Positions 53,662 through 61,946 are shown, numbered from the stretch's first letter. The stretch is DNA of 64,000 bases from Paenibacillus whitsoniae (GCF_003955665.1 NZ_RXHU01000034.1:65682-129681), one strand, 5' to 3'. Notes: generated from the letters alone by a model not told the origin. Numbers and translations are program-made.

Positions 53662-54780
53662 TTGGCTCCATTACGACTCGGCGTACTAGCGATATATATG
53701 GGGGGATCGCGGCTTGAAGAACTGGCGTTCTTTAAAAGGCTCAGCCAGGAAGGCAGAAAAATCGGGGTTCAAGTTGAAGTATTCACGCCAGGCGATGTCA
53801 GAGGGGAATCGGCGCGTACGCTGACTTATGTCCCGGAAAAGGGGACTTGGATGCGCAAGCTTGCCCCCCTGCCGCCGATCATCTACGATCGCTGCCGGTA
53901 CAAAGCCGCAGCGAATTATCAGATGCTGAAAGCTTTCCGCAATCGGCATTCCAAACTGATTTTTTTAAGCAGGCCGCTCGCCAATAAATGGTCGATGCAT
54001 CAGACGCTGTCCCAAAGCACGGAGATTAAGCCGTATTTGCCGGCGACGGTCCGCTATACGTCGGTCCCCGATCTGCTTCGCTTTTTGAAAAAGCATAAGC
54101 TCATTTACGTCAAGCCGAAAAACGGCACCGGGGGCCGGGGCATCCTTCGCATCGAACAGGTCGGGGCCGATCGGTATCTCCTGCAGGGCCGCAATCATAG
54201 CCGGACGATCATCTCGCCGTTTCGGGCAAATGAAAGGCAGCTTGAAATCAAGCTGCATTCGCTGCGCCTAAGCCCCGATTATGTCGTGCAGCAGGGCATT
54301 CCGTTGACACTGCGCGACGGACGTGTGCATGACTACCGGCTCTTGATCCAAAAGAACGGGCAAGGCGAATGGGAAGTCACAGGCTGTGCCGGTCGGATCG
54401 GCCCACATCGCAGCATTACGTCCAACTTGCACGGAGGCGGAAGCGCCGTTCCCCAGGACCGGCTGCTCGGCTATCGATTCTCGCCGGATAAGATTACCGG
54501 CATTAAAAACGAAATGAATAATTTCGCCCATAAGCTGGCCGATTTCCTCGAGGGCAAGTTCGGCAAGCTCTGCGAGCTTGGCATGGATATTGCCGTCGAC
54601 CCCAAAGGCGGCGTCTGGCTGTTGGAAGTGAACCCGAAGCCGTCGCGCGAAGTGTTCCGCCGTATCGGACAGCACGGTGTTTATCAGAAGGCGGTTTCCC
54701 GTCCGCTGGAGTACGCGCTGTGGATGTCTAAACAAAAAAAAGCTCCGCTCTCGGAAGAAACCAAGACGGAGTCCAACTAA
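53662..54780 (+). CDS. YheC/YheD-type ATP-grasp protein, short form (5 of 5)
   Basis: 372 residues. Short form starting LRLGVLAIYMGGSR. Landmarks: IIYDRCRYKAA, glycine loop YVKPKNGTGGRGI (about 151-163, Arg for Lys), HDYRLLIQKNG (about 227), and GMDIAVDPKGGVWLLEVNPK with the Glu/Asn pair (about 315-330). Start codon is TTG 53662 after AGAAGGTGA; no in-frame ATG is near. Six bases after gene 4. Last gene before the terminator at 54785. Confidence 0.82.
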   Translation: MAPLRLGVLAIYMGGSRLEELAFFKRLSQEGRKIGVQVEVFTPGDVRGESARTLTYVPEKGTWMRKLAPLPPIIYDRCRYKAAANYQMLKAFRNRHSKLIFLSRPLANKWSMHQTLSQSTEIKPYLPATVRYTSVPDLLRFLKKHKLIYVKPKNGTGGRGILRIEQVGADRYLLQGRNHSRTIISPFRANERQLEIKLHSLRLSPDYVVQQGIPLTLRDGRVHDYRLLIQKNGQGEWEVTGCAGRIGPHRSITSNLHGGGSAVPQDRLLGYRFSPDKITGIKNEMNNFAHKLADFLEGKFGKLCELGMDIAVDPKGGVWLLEVNPKPSREVFRRIGQHGVYQKAVSRPLEYALWMSKQKKAPLSEETKTESN

Positions 54781-54784
54781 ACGA

Positions 54785-54822
54785 GAAGAAAGCCTGGTGA
54801 GCGTTCAAAAGGCTTTCTTTTC
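54785..54822 (+). terminator. Terminator of the ATP-grasp cluster
   Basis: Eight-bp stem AGAAAGCC/GGCTTTCT (54787-54794 with 54811-54818) followed by T tract on the plus strand, just past the stop of the fifth gene. It may also act weakly on the converging arsR-type gene. Confidence 0.8.
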
Positions 54823-54840
54823 GCGTTAAATGCAGGAAAG

Positions 54841-55212
54841 CTATGTTTCCAAATGCCCCAGATGCCCCATCGTTTGGACGAAAATTTGCTCGATATGCTC
54901 ATCGTCCAGGGAGTAGTAAACTGTCTTGCCTTCCTTGCGGCGCTTCACGATACGCAGGTCGCGCAAGTACCGCAGCTGATGGGAAACCGCGGACTGCTCC
55001 ATGCCAATCAGCGTCGCCAAATCATGGACACAAAGCTCTTGCTCAACGAGGTAAAATATGATTTTTACCCGCGTCGGGTCGCCCAGCGCTTTGAAAATAT
55101 CGGCCATGCCCGCTGCTTGCCGATCTGTAATCCGGCGGTCAGCCGGAATCGCATCGGCATGTGAGCAGGAGCAGGTGGCTTCCGAGCCTGTTGGCATCAC
55201 CATGTTTTCCAT
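54841..55212 (-). CDS. czrA: ArsR/SmtB family zinc/cobalt-responsive repressor (CzrA-like)
   Basis: 123 residues. Winged helix with LATLIGMEQSAVSHQLRYLR as recognition region (about 65-84). The alpha-5 metal site DxH-x10-HxxH is exact: D104, H106, H117, H120, as in CzrA and SmtB, which sense Zn/Co. ELCVHDL in helix 3 has only one Cys, so a CadC-type alpha-3 site is unlikely. A Cys/His-rich N-terminus (CSCSH, 14-18) may add a further ligand. It follows the CDF transporter by 26 bases and likely represses that operon. Confidence 0.88.
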   Translation of the reverse strand: MENMVMPTGSEATCSCSHADAIPADRRITDRQAAGMADIFKALGDPTRVKIIFYLVEQELCVHDLATLIGMEQSAVSHQLRYLRDLRIVKRRKEGKTVYYSLDDEHIEQIFVQTMGHLGHLET

Positions 55213-55238
55213 TGCATGAATCCCTCCGCTCCTTCTGG

Positions 55239-56267
55239 TTATACTGGCAATGCGGAGTGTGCGTTCGTAGATTTCTCGATCTGCACCGTCGCATGCGTAA
55301 TGTTGAAACGCTTCTCAATCCGTTCAAGCGCCTGCTGCAAAATGAACTGACTGTCCTGATCATCCTCAATCAGCAGATGACAGCTCAGCGAATCCATACC
55401 CGACGTAATCGTCCATACGTGCAGATCGTGGACATCACGAACACCGGCGATGCTAGCCAGCGTCTGCTTGACGGTTTCCAGCTCAACGGTTAGCGGCGCC
55501 CCTTCCATGAGTATGTGCAGCGTCGATTTGAGGACGTCCCATGCGCCACGTAAGATAAGCAGCGATACGATGACACTGATAATCGGATCAGCCACATACC
55601 AGCCGAAGAGCAGCATCGCAAGGCCAGCCAGGATCGCTCCGACGGAACCGAGAGCATCGCCGAGAATATGCAGATAAGCGCTGCGCAGGTTCAAGTTGCC
55701 GTGCACGTCGCCTTTGCGCATCAGCGACCACGCGCTGAGCAAGTTCGCAAGAAGCCCGACGAGCGCAATCACCATCATCGTGCCGCTGGCCACCGGGGCC
55801 GGGTGCCGAAACCGTTCAACGGCTTCCCAAATGATGAAGCCGGCAATGACGAACAACGTCACGGCGTTGAACAAAGCAGCCAAAATTTCAAACCGGTGAA
55901 ATCCGAACGATCTCCGCGGCGAAGCCGGTCTTGCCGCCAGCCACATCGCAAACAAGCTAAGCGCCAACGACCCGGCGTCGCTCAGCATGTGACCGGAATC
56001 CGACAGCAATGCAAGGCTGTTCGTCCACAGTCCGCCGACAAATTCCAGAATCATGATGCCGGCTGTGATCAACAGCGCATAGGTCAAGCCTTTGCGATTG
56101 CCCGCTCCGTGGTGGTGGTGACCGTGATGCCCATGATGATGACCATGATGGCCGTGGTTGTGGCCCGCGTGACTGTGACTATGATCGTGGGCATGGTCGT
56201 GATCGTGATCGTGATCGCCACCATGCTTATGACTGCACGCTTGCCGATGTTGAGATTCTTGCGGCAT
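55239..56267 (-). CDS. czcD: CDF family zinc/cobalt efflux transporter (CzcD-like)
   Basis: 342 residues, six membrane helices. An unusually His/Asp-rich N-terminus (about residues 8-52, repeated HDHDHDHAHDH, then HHGHHHGHHGHHHH) probably binds metal in the cytoplasm. Metal sites in helices II and V are visible as SDSGHMLSDAGSLA and YLHILGDALGSV. Exports Zn2+ or Co2+ in exchange for protons. First gene of the operon, with AGGAGGGG before the ATG and a CzrA-type operator just upstream. Confidence 0.92.
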   Translation of the reverse strand: MPQESQHRQACSHKHGGDHDHDHDHAHDHSHSHAGHNHGHHGHHHGHHGHHHHGAGNRKGLTYALLITAGIMILEFVGGLWTNSLALLSDSGHMLSDAGSLALSLFAMWLAARPASPRRSFGFHRFEILAALFNAVTLFVIAGFIIWEAVERFRHPAPVASGTMMVIALVGLLANLLSAWSLMRKGDVHGNLNLRSAYLHILGDALGSVGAILAGLAMLLFGWYVADPIISVIVSLLILRGAWDVLKSTLHILMEGAPLTVELETVKQTLASIAGVRDVHDLHVWTITSGMDSLSCHLLIEDDQDSQFILQQALERIEKRFNITHATVQIEKSTNAHSALPV

Positions 56268-56296
56268 GGACTCCCCTCCTTATGTGACCATCTATT

Positions 56297-56318
56297 CATA
56301 TGAACAATTACTCATATG
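56297..56318 (-). promoter_or_regulatory. CzrA/ArsR operator upstream of czcD
   Basis: A 22-bp imperfect palindrome with perfect outer arms CATATGA ... TCATATG and a similar centre (18 of 22 positions symmetric), 30 bases upstream of the czcD ATG. It closely resembles known SmtB/CzrA sites (ATATGAA...TTCATAT). Confidence 0.75.
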
Positions 56319-56378
56319 TTCATCATAACGAATCGTGCAAGCCAAAGTCAATAGACAGGCGCGAAACTTGTCGGTAAA

Positions 56379-56430
56379 ACAAAAAGACCGCCTCCCCCCA
56401 TGTTTCAAAGAAGGGGAGATCGGTCTTTAA
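56379..56430 (-). terminator. Terminator downstream of the gerPF-like gene
   Basis: Stem AAAGACCG + CCTCCCC pairs with GGGGAG + CGGTCTTT (56383-56397 with 56413-56428, two-base bulge). T5 follows only on the minus strand. It would end a transcript from the gerPF-like gene after a 3' region of about 175 bases. Confidence 0.75.
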
Positions 56431-56493
56431 ATAGGAAATGGCCCGATTGTTTCCTAGTGTGACGTTTTTTCTGGATTCGTGCCGTCAAGGCGC

Positions 56494-56600
56494 AAACCTG
56501 CAATTTGGCATGCCCCGAAAATAGGCCATGCCAAGCACAATTCCTGCTTACATGCAGGTTTAGAAGACTAACCCTCACGAAGTCCCCTCATAGGGGTTAG
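56494..56600 (-). repeat. Structured 3' region with nested inverted repeats
   Basis: AAACCTGCA/TGCAGGTTT (56494-56502 with 56553-56561) encloses TTGGCATG/CATGCCAA (56505-56512 with 56527-56534). Next to it CTAACCC/GGGTTAG (56568-56574 with 56594-56600) competes with CCCC/GGGG (56584-56587 with 56593-56596). The block lies between the gerPF-like stop and its terminator. It may be a structured 3' UTR, a small RNA or a relic of a transposon end. Confidence 0.45.
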
Positions 56601-56604
56601 CCAT

Positions 56605-56829
56605 TTACGTTCCTGTTGCCGTTTTGTTCGCCCCCGCATCGATGCCGTCGGGATCAAACGTGATTGTAGCGCTAAACAGTGTCGTCGAGATTGAGAAATC
56701 ACCCGTGATGCCGCCGCCCGCACCCGCATACGACTTCGAGGCGCTGGTCGGAGCGATAACGCAAGTATCGCCGTTGACCAGGTTTCCTTCATTCCTGATG
56801 ATGTTGAATATTCCTACAAAAGAAGGCAT
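56605..56829 (-). CDS. Spore germination protein of the GerPF/GerPA type
   Basis: 74 residues. The start MPSFVGIFNI, the central SASKSYAGAGGGITGDFS and the late FDPDGID are the marks of the GerPA/GerPF family, small inner-coat proteins that let germinants pass the spore coat. I start at ATG 56829, ten bases after AAAGGTG; the codons above it lack a ribosome site. An orphan copy: no other gerP genes are nearby. Confidence 0.8.
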   Translation of the reverse strand: MPSFVGIFNIIRNEGNLVNGDTCVIAPTSASKSYAGAGGGITGDFSISTTLFSATITFDPDGIDAGANKTATGT

Positions 56830-56893
56830 GCTGATCAGCACCTTTACATCAATGTGCTACAGTCTATGCCGGGCGGGCGGCGTTTGCGACAGT

Positions 56894-57568
56894 TTATTGC
56901 GCAGGCACGTGATCCAACAGTTGGGCAAATCGTGTCAAACGAACATGCGCCCCCGCCAGCTCGCCGGACTCCCTGAATCCGGCATAGTCGCACGCAACCA
57001 CTGTCAAGTTGTTGCGCAGCCCAGCCTCCACATCGGAGGAGCGGTCGCCGACCATCCACGCGGATTCGATGCCGTGCGTCTCCAGCAGGATGTTAACCAG
57101 GTCTACTTTCGATTTCGTCTGGTACTCGCCGGCGCTGTACAAGCCCTCGAACAAAGGGGCGACCCCCATAGCCTTCGTCACTTCTTTGACGTAGTCTTCA
57201 AGTCCGTTGCTGGCAACGAACAACCGGATGCCTTGCTCATGCAGCGCGCGCAGCGTGTCCGCAACGCCTTCATACAAGACGCCGCGACCTTCTTTGAGCC
57301 CTTCCATTTGATAATGAATCAGAAGTCTGTCCGCTTCCTGCCGCACTTCCTGCGGCGAATCAGGCATGACACGCTCCCAAATCTGCTCCAGAAGCATACC
57401 CAGTGCCCCGAGAATCCGCTCCTCCGGCGGTGTTGCCCCTTCGTATAAACCGCGTGCTCGCAGCGCGTCAAACGTGGCGTGATATGCGGGCAGAAGCAGC
57501 GTTTCCGTTTGAAATAACGTGCCGTCCAGATCGAACAGCATCGCTTGTGGTTTCGTCAAAGTCAGCAT
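56894..57568 (-). CDS. HAD superfamily hydrolase (phosphoglycolate/pyrophosphatase-like)
   Basis: 224 residues. Motif I FDLDGTLF (nucleophile and acid Asp, about 11-18), motif II FVASNG, a Lys in QTKSKVD and motif IV VGDRSSDVEAG. Alpha-helical cap between motifs I and II, as in PGP/PpaX phosphatases. Dephosphorylates a small phosphoester or pyrophosphate; substrate unknown. Start ATG 57568 follows AAAGGAG by seven bases. Stands alone. Confidence 0.86.
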   Translation of the reverse strand: MLTLTKPQAMLFDLDGTLFQTETLLLPAYHATFDALRARGLYEGATPPEERILGALGMLLEQIWERVMPDSPQEVRQEADRLLIHYQMEGLKEGRGVLYEGVADTLRALHEQGIRLFVASNGLEDYVKEVTKAMGVAPLFEGLYSAGEYQTKSKVDLVNILLETHGIESAWMVGDRSSDVEAGLRNNLTVVACDYAGFRESGELAGAHVRLTRFAQLLDHVPAQ

Positions 57569-57755
57569 GATTTCGCTCCTTTTTTTCTCCAAAGATAAAC
57601 GGCTTCGCCGTCCTTTCAAGGACGGGAGCGTGTACGGATGGCATAGAGCCACTTCGAGGATATACGTCCTGATATGCGAAAAAAATCGTCATGATCTTCA
57701 TTAAGGATGGCAAACATACCCTTAGAAGTCAATGCACAGTCGGGTAAAATGGTTA

Positions 57756-57825
57756 TTGCCGTAGGAAATAAATTCAGTTATGATTGAAATGTGAAGTATT
57801 TATATAACAAAATGAAATTTTCATT
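57756..57825 (+). promoter_or_regulatory. nagBA promoter and palindrome
   Basis: TTGCCG (57756-57761), 17-base spacer, TATGAT (57779-57784). Downstream lies AATGAAA-T-TTTCATT (57811-57825), a perfect 7-bp inverted repeat in the leader, a possible repressor site. It does not match the GntR/NagR dre motif. Confidence 0.55.
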
Positions 57826-57867
57826 CAATAAAACGATCATTTTCACTCACCGAAAGCGAGGAACACT

Positions 57868-58599
57868 TTGATGAACATTCATGTTTTTCAGAATCAGCAG
57901 GAGCTTAATGAAGCCGGAGCCGGCATTATCACCTCTCTCGTCCAAATGCAGCCGAAAGCGGTGCTTGGCTTGGCGACCGGCGGCACGCCTGTAGGGATTT
58001 ACGAGGAGCTTGTCAAGACGTTTAATAAGGGACGCGTCAGCTTCAAGCAAGTCACGTCGTTCAACCTTGACGAGTATGTCGGCCTGCCGATCGATCATGC
58101 CGAAAGCTACCATGCTTATATGAACCATCATTTGTTCTCACACATCGACCTTCCTGCAAGCTCCGCACATATTCCGAACGGCAACGCGGGAGATCTGGAA
58201 GCAGAGTGCCAGCGCTACAACGACCTGCTTGAGGAAGCCGGGCAAATTGATCTGCAGATCCTCGGCCTCGGTCATAATGGCCATATCGGCTTTAACGAAC
58301 CTGACGACGCGTTGACCAGCGGCACGCATATTGTCGAGCTGAAAGCGGAAACGCGCGAAGCGAACGCCCGCTTCTTCGACTCCATCGACGAGGTGCCGAC
58401 GCATGCGCTGACGATGGGAGTAGGGACGATTTTAAAAGCGAAAACCATCCTGCTCATCGTCCGCGGCGCCGATAAAGCGGAAATCGTTCATCGTGCGCTC
58501 ACCGGCCCGATTACGACGGAAGTGCCGGCCACGCTGCTGCAAACGCACCCGCACCTCGTCGTACTGCTGGATGCGGAAGCTGGGAGGCTGTTCAAATGA
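57868..58599 (+). CDS. nagB: Glucosamine-6-phosphate deaminase
   Basis: 243 residues. Converts glucosamine-6-phosphate to fructose-6-phosphate and ammonia. Substrate loop GLATGGTPVG (about 34-43), FNLDEYVGL with the catalytic Asp (about 66-74), and GLGHNGHIGFNEP with the active-site His (about 133-145) are all present. GAGGA lies before the ATG. Overlaps nagA by ATGA, so deacetylase and deaminase are coupled for use of N-acetylglucosamine. Confidence 0.95.
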   Translation: MMNIHVFQNQQELNEAGAGIITSLVQMQPKAVLGLATGGTPVGIYEELVKTFNKGRVSFKQVTSFNLDEYVGLPIDHAESYHAYMNHHLFSHIDLPASSAHIPNGNAGDLEAECQRYNDLLEEAGQIDLQILGLGHNGHIGFNEPDDALTSGTHIVELKAETREANARFFDSIDEVPTHALTMGVGTILKAKTILLIVRGADKAEIVHRALTGPITTEVPATLLQTHPHLVVLLDAEAGRLFK

Positions 58600-59768
58600 G
58601 CGAACTGCTGATTACAGGCGCCCGTATTGTGACGGAGCAAGGCGTGATTGAAGACGGCGTGCTTCACGCCACGGAAGGTCGCATTGCCTTTGTCGGCACT
58701 AAAGCGGCGTGGCAGCCGGAGACGGCAAGCACGGCTGCCGAACGGATCGACGCGGCAGGCCGCTGGCTGCTGCCCGGGTTTATCGACGTGCATGTGCACG
58801 GCGGATACGGCGCGGATTTTATGGATGCGAATCCGGAGACGCTGGAGACGATCACGAAGTTTCATGTACAGCACGGCACGACCGGCATGCTTGCGACGAC
58901 AATGACGCAAACGCGCGAAGCGATTGATCGCGCGCTCGGCGAGATCTACGCTTACTCACGCAAGGAAATGCCTTATGCGCAGCTGCTCGGCGTGCATCTG
59001 GAGGGCCCTTTCGTGTCGCCGAAATGGGCCGGGGCGCAAGACCCCAAGCTGATGCTCGACCCGCAGCTGGACTGGCTCCAGGATTGGGATGAGCGCCATC
59101 CGGGGCTCATCAAGCAGTTGACACTGGCCCCTGAACGCGAAGGGGGCCTGGCGGCGATCGCGTGGCTGCGCGATCGCGGCATCGTTGCCGCTTGCGGCCA
59201 CACGGACGCCACCTACGCCGACATCGTGGCGGCGGCGGATGCGGGGCTCTCGCAAGCGGTGCACACCTTCAACGCGATGAAGCCCTTGCATCATCGCGAA
59301 CCCGGTACCGTCGGTGCCGTGCTCACCGACGCCCGCATCAGCGCCGAGATTATCGCTGATGGCATTCACGTTCACCCGGCTGCGCTCCGGCTGGTGACGC
59401 TGGCGAAGCCGCCGCAGAGCGTGCTGCTCATCACGGACGCAATGTCCGCCGCCGGGCTCGGCGACGGCCAATACGACCTGGGCGGCCAGGCCGTGACCGT
59501 CACTGCGGGCGTCGCCCGCTTGACGGAAGGCGGCGCGCTCGCCGGCAGTACGCTGACGATGATCGATGCGCTCCGGTTTATGGTGCGCGAGGTCGGCGTC
59601 AGCGTTGAGGACGCGAGCCGCTTCGCGAGCGGCAACCCGGCGCGGCAGCTCGGCCTCAGCGCAACGCACGGCTCGCTTGCGGCAGGCAAGCAGGCCGACG
59701 TGCTGCTCGTCAGCGAAGACCTTGCGCTGGACGGCGTATGGGTGCGCGGCAAGCAAATGCTGGCTTAA
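58596..59768 (+). CDS. nagA: N-acetylglucosamine-6-phosphate deacetylase
   Basis: 390 residues, amidohydrolase fold. Removes acetate from GlcNAc-6-P ahead of NagB. Metal and substrate residues are visible in GFIDVHVHGGYGADF (about 64-78), LEGPFVSP (about 133), ACGHTDATY (about 200), VHTFNAMKPLHHREPG (about 225) and the catalytic Asp in LITDAMSAAG (about 280). The usual regulatory gene (nagR, GntR family) is not adjacent. Confidence 0.95.
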   Translation: MSELLITGARIVTEQGVIEDGVLHATEGRIAFVGTKAAWQPETASTAAERIDAAGRWLLPGFIDVHVHGGYGADFMDANPETLETITKFHVQHGTTGMLATTMTQTREAIDRALGEIYAYSRKEMPYAQLLGVHLEGPFVSPKWAGAQDPKLMLDPQLDWLQDWDERHPGLIKQLTLAPEREGGLAAIAWLRDRGIVAACGHTDATYADIVAAADAGLSQAVHTFNAMKPLHHREPGTVGAVLTDARISAEIIADGIHVHPAALRLVTLAKPPQSVLLITDAMSAAGLGDGQYDLGGQAVTVTAGVARLTEGGALAGSTLTMIDALRFMVREVGVSVEDASRFASGNPARQLGLSATHGSLAAGKQADVLLVSEDLALDGVWVRGKQMLA

Positions 59769-59784
59769 TGATGAATACATTCAA

Positions 59785-59828
59785 AAAGCGGACAACCAAT
59801 GTTCAGGCATCGGTTGTCCGCTTTTTTT
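59785..59828 (+). terminator. Bidirectional terminator between nagA and the AraC gene
   Basis: A perfect 13-bp stem (59785-59797 with 59812-59824) followed by T7 on the plus strand and T5 on the minus strand, ending both converging genes. Confidence 0.9.
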
Positions 59829-60738
59829 AAATCAAATCGCCCGTCGTCCCTCCAACGGTTCCTCCTGGCGGGAACGCATGTGCTTTCCTATACTCGCCCG
59901 GCGTCATCGCCTTCAACTCGCGGAAAATACGCGAGAAGGATTTAAATGAGCCGAAACCGACCTCGATGGCGATGTCGATCCCCGGCATCTGCGTCGATGA
60001 GAGCAAACTGCACGCATGGCGAATGCGAATTTCGTGCAAAAATCGAACAAACCCCGCCCCCGTATGCCGCTTAATCTCCTCGCTCAAATACGAGCTGCTG
60101 ATCGCGAATAACTCCGCTACGCTCGACAACGTAAGCGGCTCTCTATAATGGGCATGGATATGGTGTATGATCGGCCATACGGACTTTTTGCCATTCCCGC
60201 TTGGCGGCCACACCTGATGCTCCCCCGCTTTCCTCCGCATCCGGTCAAAACGAGCAAGCGATTCCAACAGCTTCAGCTTCAGCAGCGTCATACGCCACAC
60301 CTCACCGCCGGCATATTCGGACAGCATGTCCTCAAACGCGCCGGCCAGCAAGGCAGTCTGCTGCTCATTCAGATGCACCTGAGCGGACAGCTCCTCACCC
60401 GTCAGAAGTTCTTTCAGCCCCGGTCCAACCTCCAGCGATTGATACAACAGTTCCATGTCAAACATACAGTTGTACAGCCGCAGCGGCTCGTACGACTCCA
60501 CGTACAGCTCATGCACCTGATAAGGCAGCAAGAAGGTCGCCGTCCCCGGCTTTAGCGAATGGCGGACGCCATTGATAATTTCAACGCCGCAGCCTCCAAT
60601 GACCAATGAAAATTCAAGAAAATCGTGGCGATGCGGTGGAAAATGCCGCACGACCTCGTTAATCGAGACATGAAACGGAAAACTGGGGTGAATCCAAGGA
60701 TAATCGGTCAAATGTTTGTTGGTTGGGTATAGGCTCAT
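59827..60738 (-). CDS. AraC family regulator divergent from the GH130 gene
   Basis: 303 residues. N-terminal cupin-like sensor (about 18-150; HFPPHRHDFLEFSLVIGG is the metal/ligand strand of this family) and C-terminal double helix-turn-helix (about 195-285) ending AMTPGEYR. Likely controls the divergent GH130 phosphorylase gene in response to a sugar (inference). AGGAG lies about 12 bases before the ATG. Shares a bidirectional terminator with nagA. Confidence 0.86.
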   Translation of the reverse strand: MSLYPTNKHLTDYPWIHPSFPFHVSINEVVRHFPPHRHDFLEFSLVIGGCGVEIINGVRHSLKPGTATFLLPYQVHELYVESYEPLRLYNCMFDMELLYQSLEVGPGLKELLTGEELSAQVHLNEQQTALLAGAFEDMLSEYAGGEVWRMTLLKLKLLESLARFDRMRRKAGEHQVWPPSGNGKKSVWPIIHHIHAHYREPLTLSSVAELFAISSSYLSEEIKRHTGAGFVRFLHEIRIRHACSLLSSTQMPGIDIAIEVGFGSFKSFSRIFRELKAMTPGEYRKAHAFPPGGTVGGTTGDLI

Positions 60739-60868
60739 GCGTTCGGCACGCTCCTGTAACGAAAAATTGGGATAGTCTCACCGGAAACTGTCCTATCTGT
60801 CTTTTGATTGTAGTCTATGATAGGGCTATCAGCAACCTAATCATGCCAACACACAAGGAGGCTACACA

Positions 60869-61873
60869 ATGTCCAGTCCAATCATTGGCGCACTCAAGTC
60901 CAGCTCGATCATTACGCGTCATCCAGCTAACCCGATTCTCACCGCAGGCGATGTGCCTTATGCCCCGGCCCTCGTTTTCAACGCGGGCGTAACCAAATTC
61001 CAAGGCCGTTATGTCATGGTATTCCGCAACGATTACGGCGATCCCCAGAAGCACACGCTGCTGCCAAGCTCGACCACGAACCTCGGACTTGCCTACAGCA
61101 GTGACGGTATTCATTGGGATGTGCAGCCGGGTCCCTGCTTCGGGCTCCAGGACGAGGAAATCGTCCGCACCTACGATCCGCGTCTAACCGTCATGGACGG
61201 GCGCGTGTATATGTGCTTTGCCGTCGACACCAAGCATGGCGTCCGCGGCGGCATCGCCGTTACCGACGATTTTGAAAAGTTTGAAGTGCTGCATATGACG
61301 GCGCCGGATAACCGCAACATGGTGTTGTTCCCTGAAAAAATCGGCGGCAAGTACGTACGACTGGAGCGCCCGTTCCCGGTTTACAGCCGCGGCGGCAAGG
61401 ATCGGTTCGATATGTGGATTTCAGAATCCCCCGATTTGAAATACTGGGGCAACACTGATCTGCTGCTCGCCGTGGAGCACGTCGCTTACGCGAACGACAA
61501 AATCGGCCCTGCCGCCCCGCCGATCAAAACGTCCAAAGGCTGGCTGACCACCTTTCACTCGGTTGACCTCGATCCGAGCCGAGGCAAGAACGGCTGGGAA
61601 GACAGCTGGAAAAAACGCTACTGCGCTGGAATCATGCTGCTCGACCTGGAGAATCCGAAGAAAATCGTCGGCATGTACAAAGACCCACTGATTGCGCCGG
61701 AAGCGAGCTATGAAACGGACGGAGGATTCCGCAACGACGTGATTTTCCCTGGGGGTATGATTCTGGAGGACGACGGTGAGGTCAAAATCTATTACGGTGC
61801 CGCCGATACCGTAGAATGCTTGGCCACCGCGCACGTCGACGATCTGGTTCGTTTGTGCTTGGAAGGCAAATAA
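60869..61873 (+). CDS. Glycoside phosphorylase, GH130 family
   Basis: 334 residues, five-bladed beta-propeller of GH130. Typical strands are NPILTAGDVPYAP, VMVFRNDYGD, EIVRTYDPRLTVMDGR with the likely proton-donor Asp (about 102), NMVLFPEKIGGKYVRLERPF, and SDGIHW. Family members phosphorolyse beta-1,4- or beta-1,2-mannosides, releasing mannose-1-phosphate, in the cytoplasm. The exact linkage is not predictable. AAGGAGG lies before the ATG. No transporter or other mannan gene is adjacent. Confidence 0.88.
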   Translation: MSSPIIGALKSSSIITRHPANPILTAGDVPYAPALVFNAGVTKFQGRYVMVFRNDYGDPQKHTLLPSSTTNLGLAYSSDGIHWDVQPGPCFGLQDEEIVRTYDPRLTVMDGRVYMCFAVDTKHGVRGGIAVTDDFEKFEVLHMTAPDNRNMVLFPEKIGGKYVRLERPFPVYSRGGKDRFDMWISESPDLKYWGNTDLLLAVEHVAYANDKIGPAAPPIKTSKGWLTTFHSVDLDPSRGKNGWEDSWKKRYCAGIMLLDLENPKKIVGMYKDPLIAPEASYETDGGFRNDVIFPGGMILEDDGEVKIYYGAADTVECLATAHVDDLVRLCLEGK

Positions 61874-61874
61874 A

Positions 61875-61895
61875 AGAGGGGGTTCCCCCCTCTTT
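61875..61895 (+). terminator. Terminator of the GH130 gene
   Basis: AGAGGGGG/CCCCCTCT hairpin with a two- to four-base loop, then a short T tract, directly after the GH130 stop codon. Confidence 0.7.
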
Positions 61896-61946
61896 CTTCC
61901 CCATATCTTCTCACCCTCATGCAGAAGCACCGACGGTCCGGTGCAC

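Noticed and set aside
7559-56600. CRISPR array, prophage or intact insertion sequence
   Set aside because: No regularly spaced identical repeats, no transposase or integrase and no phage genes were seen anywhere in the window.
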